From positions 222,597-286,596 of the forward strand of contig NZ_LJYX01000002.1 of assembly GCF_001440345.1 (NCBI RefSeq): a DNA stretch of 64,000 nt, written 5' to 3'. The notes under the pieces were generated by a model. The model did no database searches and had not been told where the DNA came from. It worked only from the letters and a program-made list of their open reading frames with translations. The position numbers were made by a program, and so were the translations under genes. This DNA comes from Colwellia sp. TT2012. Its GTDB lineage: Bacteria; Pseudomonadota; Gammaproteobacteria; Enterobacterales; Alteromonadaceae. This document shows, piece by piece, positions 29,734 through 38,508 of the stretch. Position 1 is the stretch's first letter. Every line of letters starts with the position of its first letter.

Positions 29734-32475
29734 ATGAAATTTGTAAAAGCCTCCCTCTGTTTAAGTATCACCCTGGCACTCAGCGCCTGTAGTGAGCAAG
29801 TCTCAGTTGAATCATACCTAGAAAATGCTAAAAGTTATCTCAGTAACAAGCAAATAAATGAAAGTATTATTGAATTAAAAAATGCTATTCGTGCGGATGG
29901 TAAAAATGCGGAAGCGCGATTTGTCTTAGGTAAAATTTATTTGAATTTAGGTGATGGCCTTGCCGCAGTAAAAGAACTTGAAAGAGCGCAACAGTTTAAT
30001 TATGCCGCTAATAAAGTGCTGCCATTACTTGCCCGCGCTTATATATTAACGGACAGTGATGCCGATGTCTTAGCGTTAAGTGATGAGGCAGCAAAGTTGG
30101 CTAATGAAGAACACAGCCATTACTTAGCTTATAAAACACTGGCGGCATTGCGTAGTGAGCAAGCTGAACAGGCAACAGAGAGTGCCACTTTAGCGCAGTC
30201 CATTGCCCAACAAAGTTTATATAGTATGTTGGCTTTGGCTTATTTAGAGCTGTCTCAGAACAACAATGATGCAGTGAAAACCTTAATTTCACGGATATTA
30301 ATCATAGATGCCCAGCAAGTTGATGCGCTTATGTTGCAAGGGCAAGTGTCCATGGTGACTAAAGACTATCAACAAGCGGCGGTAAGTTTTAAAGAATTCT
30401 TAAATTTACAACCACGTTCTGGCATTGTGCAATTACTATTAGCCGATGCGTTGCTTAAGTCGGGTCAAGATAAAGACGCTGAAAAGTATGCCGATGCTAT
30501 ATTAGCCCAAATTGATAGCCAGCCTTTTGCCCATTATATTAAAGCCATGGTTGCTTTTAATAGCAAAGATTTTGCTAAAGCCAGTGAACATGCGGAAAGG
30601 GCCTTATCGGCTAATTTTAATCAATTTAACTTAAGGTTAGTCGCGGGGGCGAGTGCCTTTTATCTAAAAAACTGGCAACAGAGTCATCATCATTTGACCA
30701 TGGTGGTTAAATACTTACCTAAAGAGCACCAAGCTAGGCGCATGTTGGCTGTTACCCAGTTAGAGCTAGGCTTAGTGGACGAGATAAGTGCCACTGTAGG
30801 TGACTTTTCAGTAAACCAAGCGGGTGATGCTCAATTTCTCTCTTCCTTAAGTTATAAGCTACTAGAGTTAGGTGCAACGAGTGAAGCAAAAAAATTACTC
30901 GCCCAGCATGAAGCTACTGCTACTACTGCAGCTGATAACGCTAGGATGGGTATTTTAAAGTTAATGATGAATGATCCATCAGGCATCCAAAACTTGCAAG
31001 ATGCGGTTAAACTAGACCCAAGCTTTATTGAGGCTGAGTTAGCGTTAGCTTATGCTGCGCTATATAATAATGATATTAAGCAAGCGCGAGAGATAGCGAT
31101 AAAATGGCAGGAAAAATATCCTAAAAAGTCGGGCGGTTATAACTTAATGGCAAGTATTGCCATAAAAGAAAAAAAATATCAGCAAGCAGAACAATCGTTA
31201 AAACAAAGCTTAACTTTAACGCCTGACAATATTTTTGCCCTCACTGAGCAACTGAGGTTAGCGCGTCAACAAAAAAATGAGTCATTGAGTAAACAGCGTG
31301 TTGATTATTTAATGACATTGGCGCCAAGTAACAATAAAGTATTGCGTCATTATTTTGGTATCTACCGTAATGAGATGGCCTTAGAGAAATTACAATTGGC
31401 CTATCAAGCGGATAACAGCGATATTAAAAAAGCGCTATTAGTGGCTGAAGCTATGGTGACTTTAGCGCAATATAAGCAAGCCGAAAATTTACTGACTAAC
31501 TTAGCTGATACGCCAAAATTACCAAAGCGCTATTGGCAATTAGTGGTATTTAATCATAGAAAACAGCATGAGGTTAATAAAGTTCAATCGGCTTTAGAGC
31601 GTTGGTTAAAAGCCAGTCCATACCATATAGAGCCGGTAGTGTTATTAGCCGATTTACATGCTAACCGTGGTAATAATGAGCGGGCCTTGCAGGTAATTAA
31701 ACGGGGCTTAGATTACCATCAAGATCATTTGGTACTACAACTGGTGAGGATGCAGTTACTGCTTAATAGCAAAAAAATTATGCCGGCTAAAACGCTCTAT
31801 AAAATATTAGCAGTTAGCGCTATCAATGATGCTTTAAAACAAGGTTTTCTTGGTCGCATTCTACTGCTAGAAGAGAAGTATGACCAAGCAATAGTAAAAT
31901 TAACTAAGCTCTATCAAGTTTTCCCGAGTAGTCAAAATGCTGTGTATTTAGCGGGTGCTTATATGGGCAATAAAGACGAGCCTAAAGCCGCCAAAGTATT
32001 AGAGTATCATTTAACCGTTGAGCCGAATGAAAATCGCATTAAAACTATGCTGGCGGGTATCTATCTTGAAAGTGATACTAATAAAGCCATTGCGGTTTAT
32101 GCTGACGTTGTTAAAAAACAACCTAACAATGTTATAGCCCACAATAATTTGGCTTGGCTATATCTAGAGCAGGGCAAATTAGCTAAAGCTTTAATGCATG
32201 CTAAATCGGCTTTTGCGCTAGCGCCTCATATTCCAAATGTTGCTGATACCTACGGTAAAGTACTGCTTAAATCGGGTGATAAAATAGCGGCGTTAAAATA
32301 TGCCAGTAAAGCCTTTGATTTAACTAAAGGGCAAGACATTGATATTCAACTTAATTACATTGAAGCACTTATTGCCAATAGTCGAGCAAATGAAGCGAAA
32401 GATTTATTAAGTAAAACATTGCCAGAAACAGATGAGCAAACCCAGAAAAAAGCAAAAATATTAGCAAAATTATAA
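29734..32475 (+). CDS. PrsT-like TPR-repeat lipoprotein (PEP-CTERM/exosortase system type)
   Basis: A 913-residue exported lipoprotein. The signal peptide ends in the lipobox LSAC with Cys19, and the rest is almost wholly tetratricopeptide repeats with the usual small-hydrophobic-acidic pattern, for example IIELKNAIRADGKNAEARFV near 50 and NVIAHNNLAWLYLEQGKLAK near 800. Its length and layout fit PrsT, the TPR lipoprotein found beside exosortase A exopolysaccharide operons. It is probably a periplasmic or outer-membrane scaffold for polymer assembly. It follows the fusion gene after a terminator, with AAAGGACT before the ATG. No exosortase or PEP-CTERM substrate was recognised in the window. 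Confidence 0.82.
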   Translation: MKFVKASLCLSITLALSACSEQVSVESYLENAKSYLSNKQINESIIELKNAIRADGKNAEARFVLGKIYLNLGDGLAAVKELERAQQFNYAANKVLPLLARAYILTDSDADVLALSDEAAKLANEEHSHYLAYKTLAALRSEQAEQATESATLAQSIAQQSLYSMLALAYLELSQNNNDAVKTLISRILIIDAQQVDALMLQGQVSMVTKDYQQAAVSFKEFLNLQPRSGIVQLLLADALLKSGQDKDAEKYADAILAQIDSQPFAHYIKAMVAFNSKDFAKASEHAERALSANFNQFNLRLVAGASAFYLKNWQQSHHHLTMVVKYLPKEHQARRMLAVTQLELGLVDEISATVGDFSVNQAGDAQFLSSLSYKLLELGATSEAKKLLAQHEATATTAADNARMGILKLMMNDPSGIQNLQDAVKLDPSFIEAELALAYAALYNNDIKQAREIAIKWQEKYPKKSGGYNLMASIAIKEKKYQQAEQSLKQSLTLTPDNIFALTEQLRLARQQKNESLSKQRVDYLMTLAPSNNKVLRHYFGIYRNEMALEKLQLAYQADNSDIKKALLVAEAMVTLAQYKQAENLLTNLADTPKLPKRYWQLVVFNHRKQHEVNKVQSALERWLKASPYHIEPVVLLADLHANRGNNERALQVIKRGLDYHQDHLVLQLVRMQLLLNSKKIMPAKTLYKILAVSAINDALKQGFLGRILLLEEKYDQAIVKLTKLYQVFPSSQNAVYLAGAYMGNKDEPKAAKVLEYHLTVEPNENRIKTMLAGIYLESDTNKAIAVYADVVKKQPNNVIAHNNLAWLYLEQGKLAKALMHAKSAFALAPHIPNVADTYGKVLLKSGDKIAALKYASKAFDLTKGQDIDIQLNYIEALIANSRANEAKDLLSKTLPETDEQTQKKAKILAKL

Positions 32476-32494
32476 CTATTTTAACTTGTAATTT

Positions 32495-32520
32495 AAGCGA
32501 CTGCGATAGTCGACGCTTTT
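32495..32520 (+). terminator. Possible terminator of the PrsT-like gene
   Basis: An inverted repeat with a 3-nt bulge (AAGCGACT against AGTCGACGCTT) is followed by a short T run. It lies about 20 bp after the stop codon. The stem is imperfect, so the call is tentative. Confidence 0.45.
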
Positions 32521-32724
32521 GGTGGTAGGGTGTGCCACGTTTTACTGGTGGCACAGCTCGTCGTAAAGCTTAATATTGATGTAATTATCAATGAAGCTTT
32601 AGACATAAAACCGCCATTAGACAGTTTCTTTATGTTTGTAATATACGGACCAAAAATAGGCTGATCCAAGGCATTGGTAAAATAAGTTAGCAGGAAATGT
32701 TTAATTTTAATAAAAAGCACAGAC

Positions 32725-32763
32725 AAAAAAGCCCTGTTTAACTAAGTTAAACAGGGCTTTTTA
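32725..32763. terminator. Bidirectional Rho-independent terminator
   Basis: A 14-bp stem AAGCCCTGTTTAAC / GTTAAACAGGGCTT with a 3-nt loop. It is flanked by A runs on the left and T runs on the right, so it reads as a terminator on either strand. It lies about 40 bp past the cytochrome c stop codon (minus strand). Confidence 0.85.
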
Positions 32764-32801
32764 CCGAACTGCTTTTTATTCCGGTAGAAAAAAGCGAAAG
32801 C

Positions 32802-33104
32802 TTATTTCATGTTAGCGTAGTAAGCCGCTAAGTTCTCTATATCAGTAGGAGTAAGCGCCATAACCATACCTTTCATGGTTGGGTCGTTACGTTTACCTGA
32901 TTTGAAATCGGTAAGTTGCTTAACAAGGTAAGCTTCTTTTTGACCGGCTAAGTTAGGATAAGTTGCTACCGCAGAAATACCGGCAGGTCCGTGACAAGCC
33001 GCGCACATCATTGATTTTGCTTTACCCGCTGCTGCGTCGCCAGCAAATACAGGAGATGCCATCATAACCGTTGCTGTTGCCACAGCAAGCATAAGTTTAT
33101 TCAT
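32802..33104 (-). CDS. Periplasmic class I c-type cytochrome (c553/c4 type)
   Basis: A 100-residue secreted monoheme cytochrome. The Sec signal peptide is about 1-21, cleaved after VFA. The heme-binding motif is CAACH (34-38), followed by GPAG. The axial Met is probably in [11 protein letters not shown] near residue 78. The mature protein of about 79 residues is small, typical of electron shuttles to terminal oxidases or peroxidases. No oxidase or peroxidase gene is adjacent, so its partner is not shown here. AAGAGAGCGAAA lies before the ATG and a strong terminator follows. Confidence 0.93.
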   Translation of the reverse strand: MNKLMLAVATATVMMASPVFAGDAAAGKAKSMMCAACHGPAGISAVATYPNLAGQKEAYLVKQLTDFKSGKRNDPTMKGMVMALTPTDIENLAAYYANMK

Positions 33105-33307
33105 AGTTTCGCTCTCTTTGGTTCAAAGGTATTTGTAACCAAGGTAAAATGCCAGCATGATACTTGAGTTACAAAGATAAAATTCTGTCTTGATTATATG
33201 AAAATTAGACTAACTTGTCGTTGATTTTCTTTATCAAACTCTCTGATTAACAGCAAACTTTCATCGTATAATTAGCTATATACGATCAGATAATAGAGTG
33301 CTTCATT

Positions 33308-33400
33308 ATGTTCCCTTTAACAAGGCCGCAGAGTATTAAGTTGTTTTCATGGCAAGGTAGAAAAAATACCGAATATTTAGCTAAGCTGTATTCGGCATGA
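33308..33400 (+). CDS. Possible 30-residue small protein or leader, coupled to the DUF523 gene
   Basis: A short open frame (MFPLTRPQSIKLFSW to KLYSA) whose TGA overlaps the ATG of the DUF523 gene in an ATGA arrangement, the usual form of translational coupling. It is basic (Arg/Lys-rich) with no membrane segment. No clear Shine-Dalgarno was seen. It may be a real small protein, a leader peptide, or the eroded end of an older gene. Confidence 0.35.
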   Translation: MFPLTRPQSIKLFSWQGRKNTEYLAKLYSA

Positions 33401-33888
33401 GTAAAGTAATGGCCAGCAACAAACAATGCTTTGATAAGATTTTGATCAGTGCCTGTTTTCTAGGTGAAAGAGTACGCTATAACGGCGAAGTAAAAGCTTT
33501 AGCAAGTAAATTGTTAAGCCAATGGCAATCTCAAGGCCGGTTAATTTCCGTATGCCCTGAGGTCATATCGGGTTTACCGGTGCCAAGGCCGCCAGCAGAA
33601 ATAAACCCAAAAACACTGCAAGTGATTACCATTGATTCAGTTGATGTCAGCCAACAATTTGCGCAAGGAGCTCAGCAGGCCTTAAGTTTATGCATGCAGC
33701 ATAATATTCGTTTTGCCTTACTAAAAGAATCGAGTCCATCTTGTGGTAGCAATACCATTTATGATGGTTCCTTTAGTCAGCAAAAGATTGTTGGCGAAGG
33801 TATTACTACCAAGCTACTGCGCCAGCATGGCATTCAGGTGTTTTCCGAGTTTTACCTTAAGCAACTGCAGGGTTTATTAGACCAGTAG
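33397..33888 (+). CDS. DUF523 family protein
   Basis: A 163-residue cytosolic protein of the DUF523 family. Visible signatures are ISACFLGERVRYNGE near the start, LISVCPEVISGLPVPRPPAE, and LLKESSPSCGSNTIYDGSF in the C-terminal half. Conserved Cys residues in SAC, VCPE and SCGS suggest metal, Fe-S or redox chemistry, but this is not established. The start is the ATG that overlaps the end of a 30-codon frame; an ATG four codons on is also possible. Confidence 0.85.
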   Translation: MSKVMASNKQCFDKILISACFLGERVRYNGEVKALASKLLSQWQSQGRLISVCPEVISGLPVPRPPAEINPKTLQVITIDSVDVSQQFAQGAQQALSLCMQHNIRFALLKESSPSCGSNTIYDGSFSQQKIVGEGITTKLLRQHGIQVFSEFYLKQLQGLLDQ

Positions 33889-34032
33889 TTTAACTCTTGC
33901 TGCCACGGTTAATTTTATTTTTATTTTGAGCTTGTGGATCATAGCTAGCAGGTGAATATAATAATTTGCTTGCAGGTCTGACCAGTATGGATAACAATGC
34001 CAATATTAATTAATTCATGAAAGACTCTACTT

Positions 34033-34539
34033 ATGGCTAACCAGTTTCATAATATAGTATCAAAAATCAACTCAGCCCCTAGCTTTATGCGTTCATTTCT
34101 TTTAACAAAGTTATTCACCAGCAAAGTTAAATTTGCTGGGACCAGTGGTATTAAGATTATTGAGATCACTAAGCATAAAACACAGTTGTCTTTAGCTAAT
34201 AAAAAAAATGTGCAAAATCATATTGGTGGCATACATGCAATCGCTGCCGCGGTGTTAGCAGAGTCAGCAACGGGTATTGTTTTTGGTATGAATGTACCTA
34301 ACTCAAAGTTACCGTTATTAAAGTCAATGCAAGTAAACTATCAACGACGTATGCAAGGTAGTTTAACGGCTATGGCGCAATTAACCGATGAGCAGATTGA
34401 ACTCATTGAACGTGAGGATAAAGGTAGTGTCATAGTGCCTGTAACCATTAAGGATGAATCCGGACAAACCCCGATAGAGTGTCAAATGGAATGGGCATGG
34501 GTTAGTAAAAAAAGCGCTAAAAAAAGACCTAACAAATAG
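34033..34539 (+). CDS. DUF4442 hotdog-fold thioesterase-like protein
   Basis: A 168-residue protein with the hotdog-fold pattern of the DUF4442/YiiD C-terminal thioesterase family: a helix with FAGTSGIKIIEITKHKT, then NHIGGIHAIAAAVLAESATG (the hot-dog helix with the NHxGxxHA-type motif) and MQVNYQRRMQGSLTA. The C-terminus is Lys-rich. It probably acts on acyl-thioesters; the substrate is unknown. It is a single gene with its own upstream gap of about 140 bp. Confidence 0.82.
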   Translation: MANQFHNIVSKINSAPSFMRSFLLTKLFTSKVKFAGTSGIKIIEITKHKTQLSLANKKNVQNHIGGIHAIAAAVLAESATGIVFGMNVPNSKLPLLKSMQVNYQRRMQGSLTAMAQLTDEQIELIEREDKGSVIVPVTIKDESGQTPIECQMEWAWVSKKSAKKRPNK

Positions 34540-34627
34540 TGGTAAAGCTTAATGTCTTGCAAGGCTATATGGTATAAAATATCGTTCAAGGGAGCTGAAC
34601 TATGTTGATGAACTATCTTGATGAATA

Positions 34628-37582
34628 ATGACTACCAATAAAATGGATAAAAATACTAACAACTTGCCTGGTAAGCAAGTACTTGAGCAAGTACTTGAGC
34701 AAGATAGTAAAATAGCTAATAAGTCATTTTATCAATATTTCACCGTATATTTTTTGGCCATATTCTTGCTTGTTGTGGCCGCATTATCTTCTGTGCTATG
34801 GTTTACATCTCAACAAGCTAAACACTCCCAAGCGTTAATTACGGAACAGCTACTACCATTACAGAATCAGTTTTTACAACTAACCTACCTGAGCAACGCG
34901 AATAAGCTTATTGATGAATTATTGCCAAACGCTAATGCAGATAAATTAATGCCCTGGCAACAAGAGCTTTCTTGGCAAAGTAAAAAGTTGTCCTTACTAC
35001 AATCTCAGTATAAAAATACTTACCAACAATGGTTTTCTAATAATAATGTTGCCATGAAGCTGATAACCCGCATTGAAGCTAGCCAGCCAAGCAATGCACG
35101 CTTAAAAGATAAATCTTTAATTCAGCTTGATTCCTTACTTGATGCCCTAGCAATTCAATTAACTAATCAAGACCTTGACTCGAATCAAGTACAATTATTA
35201 TCGAAAGTAGAAAAGCAATTAACCAGCATAGTTACTATGCTAATGCCCTTGGATTTACAAACTTCGCTTGGGGTATTCGAGCAGTTACGCGAGAAAATAG
35301 ATGAGATTTTTGTTACCGATTATGCCAAACAAATAGCGAATAATCTAGGTGGGAGGCAGAGTCTGGCCGATATTGTTCGAGATCTTATTCGTTTTGAAGA
35401 CCTGATTTTAACCGCGGGTTTGTTGGTAAAGTGGCAAGGCTCTTTACGTTTAATGGCTGATTATCAGCAACAACTCGTCTCCCAGCAGCAGCAATTGCAC
35501 AGTATTCTTGCTAGCGTCTTACAAGGCACTACCCCAGTAATTAATCATAATGTAAGCGCAGATATAGACGTTATCACGAACAAGCAATTACCAATATGGC
35601 AATTATTCGTATTTGTTGCTAGCTTAGCGAGCATTTTTGTCTTGTTGTGTTTAGTTCGAATAAAAATTAAACTGGTTAGTCAATACAGTGTCAACTGTAT
35701 TGACCGCGCCTTAGATGGTGCGCAGTTGCCAATAAATGATAGCAGCAACGCTATGGCGTTTAATAAATATCACTTTGCTACTGAGGAAACTGAGCAACTG
35801 ATAAAGAAAATACAACAAATAAATGCTAGTAATTATAGCGAGATAGAGTATTTAGTGCTGAGTGATAAAAATCAGCAACTTGAAGAAATAATTGTTAATA
35901 ATAAGGCTACCCAAAAGCAATTAAAGCTCGAATTATCGCTGAATAAGGTTAAGGCTTCGCAAGATTATCAAACACAAATATTGCTTGAACAACAACGTGG
36001 TAAAATTCTGTACTCAAGCGTTATAAAGCAATTAGTACTATTAGGCAGTAGCGCCATCAACGCCACCATTCACACTAGCAGTGAACATGAGTCTAGTGCG
36101 GAAGAAAATTATTTATATCATGCTCACCTGCAAGGGCGAGACCTAGTTCGAAAGTTAAGACAAGCTAGTTGTTATCGTTACTGGCAAAGTAGTGACGCGG
36201 TACTGACCTTGAGTGATGTCAATCTTGTTGCTCTAATTCAGGCTGTTTTATTTAATCTAGAGAATAAGTTATTACTTGATAAAAACACCTTACGACTAAA
36301 CCTAGATAAAAAAATTCTTGCTGAAGTAAACCTAGATGCAGAACTCTTTTCAGAGATGTTTCACATTTTCATTCGCCTGTTATTTTCCCAGCAAACAGAG
36401 AGAGAATTAGCGCTAGACTTGCGCTTAGTCGATAAAAATAATGGCCAACAGGAAATATGTTTTACCGGTCATGTCAAAGCTGCTGGTGTGATTAGGCAAC
36501 TGCCGCCAGCACTGCAAAGCTTTAATGATGAAAGCGCCGAGCAAAGTGAAATTGGCGAGTATTTTAATAGCTTATTGCGCTACCAGCATGGCCATAATGT
36601 CAGTGCAAATTTAACTGAACAAGATTATCAGTTCAGCTTTACTCTTCCGTTAGCGGTTACGAAAAGTAAACAACAAGAAAGTCATCCGATGTTGCCATTA
36701 CCCAGGAATGTAGCAGGTATTGAAAAAGCTTGTATAGCCTTAGCTGCTAAATATATCGCTATGCCTATAGAGGTGTTGCTGGCGGTAAAAAGTCCTAATA
36801 AATATCAACGTTTGCAACTATTGTTGCAAGCTATGGGTTTACAAACGACTTTTGTCAGCTGCGAGTTGATGTTACAAAAAAATTGGCAAAGTGGTCGTTT
36901 TGCTGTGTTGCTGACAGACATTAACTGCCAGGCTTTTACCCGTTTTATGGTGGACGAAGGTGACAAGGCCTCGGGAACCCTTGCCTTAGTTAGAGGCGTT
37001 TTTAGCTTGAACAGCTCAGTTGTTTTAGCTAATAAAACTGAGGCTTATGCTCATTGGCTTGTTGGCGAGTTAACTGCCAATAGTAGTATCGATGCATTAA
37101 TTATCGCCATGCAGCCTTGGATCAAAGAGCAGATAAGTGATACATGCAGTACCAACAATCAAGCCCAAGTAATGCCGGTTAAAAGCTTTGCTTTTAGCGA
37201 GCAGCAAGCTGAAAGTGTTTTGTCAGCGACTATGGCGGATTCGCCCAGTTTTAATTTTGACCGTTATGTGCAACATCAAGGAACGGCGGAGATAGCGCTT
37301 TATATGCTAGAGGAATATACCGCGGAAAATAGCGAATTAGTGGCGAAATTAAGTCAAGCATTTACCATGAACGATGATAAAAACGTTGCACTAGCTATTC
37401 AAGCCTTAGGGGTTAACGGTAAAATACTTGCGGCAGAATATTTATTGCAACTATGTCAGCGTTGGCAGACCTTGCTAAGTAATCAAGCATTAGATAACAG
37501 TGCGCAAAGACAAATCAATCTATTAAGTAAAACTAAACAAGCGGTGCAAGCGATCAGTCAAGATGCAGAGGCCATCGCTTAG
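34628..37582 (+). CDS. Degenerate hybrid histidine kinase-like membrane protein (no phospho-acceptor His)
   Basis: A 984-residue protein laid out like a tripartite hybrid sensor kinase. Membrane segments at about 37-59 and 322-345 bracket a helical periplasmic sensor of about 260 residues. A coiled coil (about 400-455) leads to a dimerisation-like helix pair where the H-box His is missing (KILYSSVIKQLVLLG). A GHKL-like stretch (about 530-680) lacks a clear N-box. A receiver-like domain (about 712-820) keeps LLTDI near 760. An Hpt-like C-terminus (about 870-975) has AIQALGVNGKILAAEYL in place of the usual A-H-x-L-K-G. It may be a signalling scaffold or pseudokinase. A 12-bp tandem repeat (VLEQVLEQ) occurs near the start. 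Confidence 0.7.
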   Translation: MTTNKMDKNTNNLPGKQVLEQVLEQDSKIANKSFYQYFTVYFLAIFLLVVAALSSVLWFTSQQAKHSQALITEQLLPLQNQFLQLTYLSNANKLIDELLPNANADKLMPWQQELSWQSKKLSLLQSQYKNTYQQWFSNNNVAMKLITRIEASQPSNARLKDKSLIQLDSLLDALAIQLTNQDLDSNQVQLLSKVEKQLTSIVTMLMPLDLQTSLGVFEQLREKIDEIFVTDYAKQIANNLGGRQSLADIVRDLIRFEDLILTAGLLVKWQGSLRLMADYQQQLVSQQQQLHSILASVLQGTTPVINHNVSADIDVITNKQLPIWQLFVFVASLASIFVLLCLVRIKIKLVSQYSVNCIDRALDGAQLPINDSSNAMAFNKYHFATEETEQLIKKIQQINASNYSEIEYLVLSDKNQQLEEIIVNNKATQKQLKLELSLNKVKASQDYQTQILLEQQRGKILYSSVIKQLVLLGSSAINATIHTSSEHESSAEENYLYHAHLQGRDLVRKLRQASCYRYWQSSDAVLTLSDVNLVALIQAVLFNLENKLLLDKNTLRLNLDKKILAEVNLDAELFSEMFHIFIRLLFSQQTERELALDLRLVDKNNGQQEICFTGHVKAAGVIRQLPPALQSFNDESAEQSEIGEYFNSLLRYQHGHNVSANLTEQDYQFSFTLPLAVTKSKQQESHPMLPLPRNVAGIEKACIALAAKYIAMPIEVLLAVKSPNKYQRLQLLLQAMGLQTTFVSCELMLQKNWQSGRFAVLLTDINCQAFTRFMVDEGDKASGTLALVRGVFSLNSSVVLANKTEAYAHWLVGELTANSSIDALIIAMQPWIKEQISDTCSTNNQAQVMPVKSFAFSEQQAESVLSATMADSPSFNFDRYVQHQGTAEIALYMLEEYTAENSELVAKLSQAFTMNDDKNVALAIQALGVNGKILAAEYLLQLCQRWQTLLSNQALDNSAQRQINLLSKTKQAVQAISQDAEAIA

Positions 37583-37634
37583 TTTAATACTAGTAGTGTT
37601 TTTATCATAAAGTCATCAAATCAAAAGGACTAAT

Positions 37635-37841
37635 GTGAATAATAATAAGAAAATAATGTTAACTGACAGCCCATGTATTAGAAATTGCTGCTTAGATGGT
37701 GAAGATATTTGTTTGGGTTGTTTTCGGCACATTGATGAAATAGTGGCTTGGAGTAGTTATTCCAAGCAAGATAAACACCACGTTGCTGAGCTATGTCAAA
37801 AAAGACGAGAAAGTAGAGAGGCTAAGCCTGAGAGTACCTGA
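37635..37841 (+). CDS. DUF1289 (YdhL-type) small Cys-rich protein
   Basis: A 68-residue protein with the DUF1289 pattern SPCIRNCCLDGEDICLGCFR, then HIDEIVAWSSYSKQDK. Four Cys in a C-x3-C-x(7-8)-C-x2-C arrangement suggest a metal or Fe-S site, but function is unknown. The start is GTG at 37635 with AAGGAC 5 nt upstream; an ATG at 37656 (MLTDSP) is an alternative. It follows the hybrid-kinase-like gene by 52 bp on the same strand. Confidence 0.9.
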   Translation: MNNNKKIMLTDSPCIRNCCLDGEDICLGCFRHIDEIVAWSSYSKQDKHHVAELCQKRRESREAKPEST

Positions 37842-37916
37842 TAGCTTGTTTAGCATGTCTTTACGGTATTAGCCTGGTAAGTTGAAGATATAATCAAATT
37901 TAAATAAGGACTTTTT

Positions 37917-38438
37917 GTGATTAATAAGAAAACCCTCAAATCAATGCTCAGCTTTACTGAGAGCCAACACCCTGCTCCTAGCTTTATCGTCATCTATATG
38001 ATTACTTGGCTTGCTTGGCATAATCAGTTATTTACGCATTTTATCAATGTTCAGGGCGACTTTTTTACTAAAGTGGCCGCCGCTTTGTCTTCTATTGACG
38101 ATAATCAATATATTGTCGTGTTTCTGCTTACCGGTTTGATTTTTATTGTTCGCCTTGGTGTTAATTATTTAAGCTTTAAATCTAAGCAGCTATTAAATTC
38201 GGCCGATGATGATTTCGTCAATGCGAGAGACGAGCAAAAATATGCTAAAAGCAATGATATTACTAATTTGATGGCTACGTTGACAAAAACTCAACAGCAA
38301 TTGGCTGAGAGTAGAGCACGTGAGCAGAAAGTAACGGCGGAGAAGAATAATGCCATTAAAAAGTTTTTGACTGTGCAACATGCATTAGATGAAGCCAGAG
38401 CGGATATCGAGATGTTAAATAACAGCAAGGTTAGTTAA
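37917..38438 (+). CDS. Membrane protein with C-terminal coiled coil, unknown
   Basis: A 173-residue protein of unknown family. Two membrane segments (about 23-42 and 64-83) enclose a loop of about 20 residues. A Ser/Asp-rich linker follows, then a charged coiled coil (about 110-170) rich in Glu, Lys and Gln that should face the cytosol. The start is GTG with AAGGAC upstream. It is co-directional with the kinase-like and DUF1289 genes and about 75 bp after the latter. The coiled coil could recruit a partner, but nothing in the sequence names one. Confidence 0.75.
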   Translation: MINKKTLKSMLSFTESQHPAPSFIVIYMITWLAWHNQLFTHFINVQGDFFTKVAAALSSIDDNQYIVVFLLTGLIFIVRLGVNYLSFKSKQLLNSADDDFVNARDEQKYAKSNDITNLMATLTKTQQQLAESRAREQKVTAEKNNAIKKFLTVQHALDEARADIEMLNNSKVS

Positions 38439-38508
38439 TCTTAGTTAAGGTGACTAAATAGCTGATAGCCTTGTAAACCTAAGGAGCTAATGCCTTTAAA
38501 CGGTAGCT

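Larger units (their letters stand above)
32476..32801. other. Intergenic region with several hairpins
   Basis: 326 bp between the PrsT-like gene and cytochrome c. It contains a bulged hairpin with a T run (32495-32520), a perfect 8-bp hairpin without a T run (32531-32555), and a bidirectional terminator (32725-32763). No credible open frame was found; a weak minus-strand frame lacks any family pattern. Confidence 0.5.

Noticed and set aside
32493..32726. Minus-strand 77-codon frame with a weak lipoprotein-like stretch
   Set aside because: It covers hairpins and the region next to a terminator, the Cys is not in a proper lipobox, and it has no ribosome binding site. Better explained as non-coding sequence.
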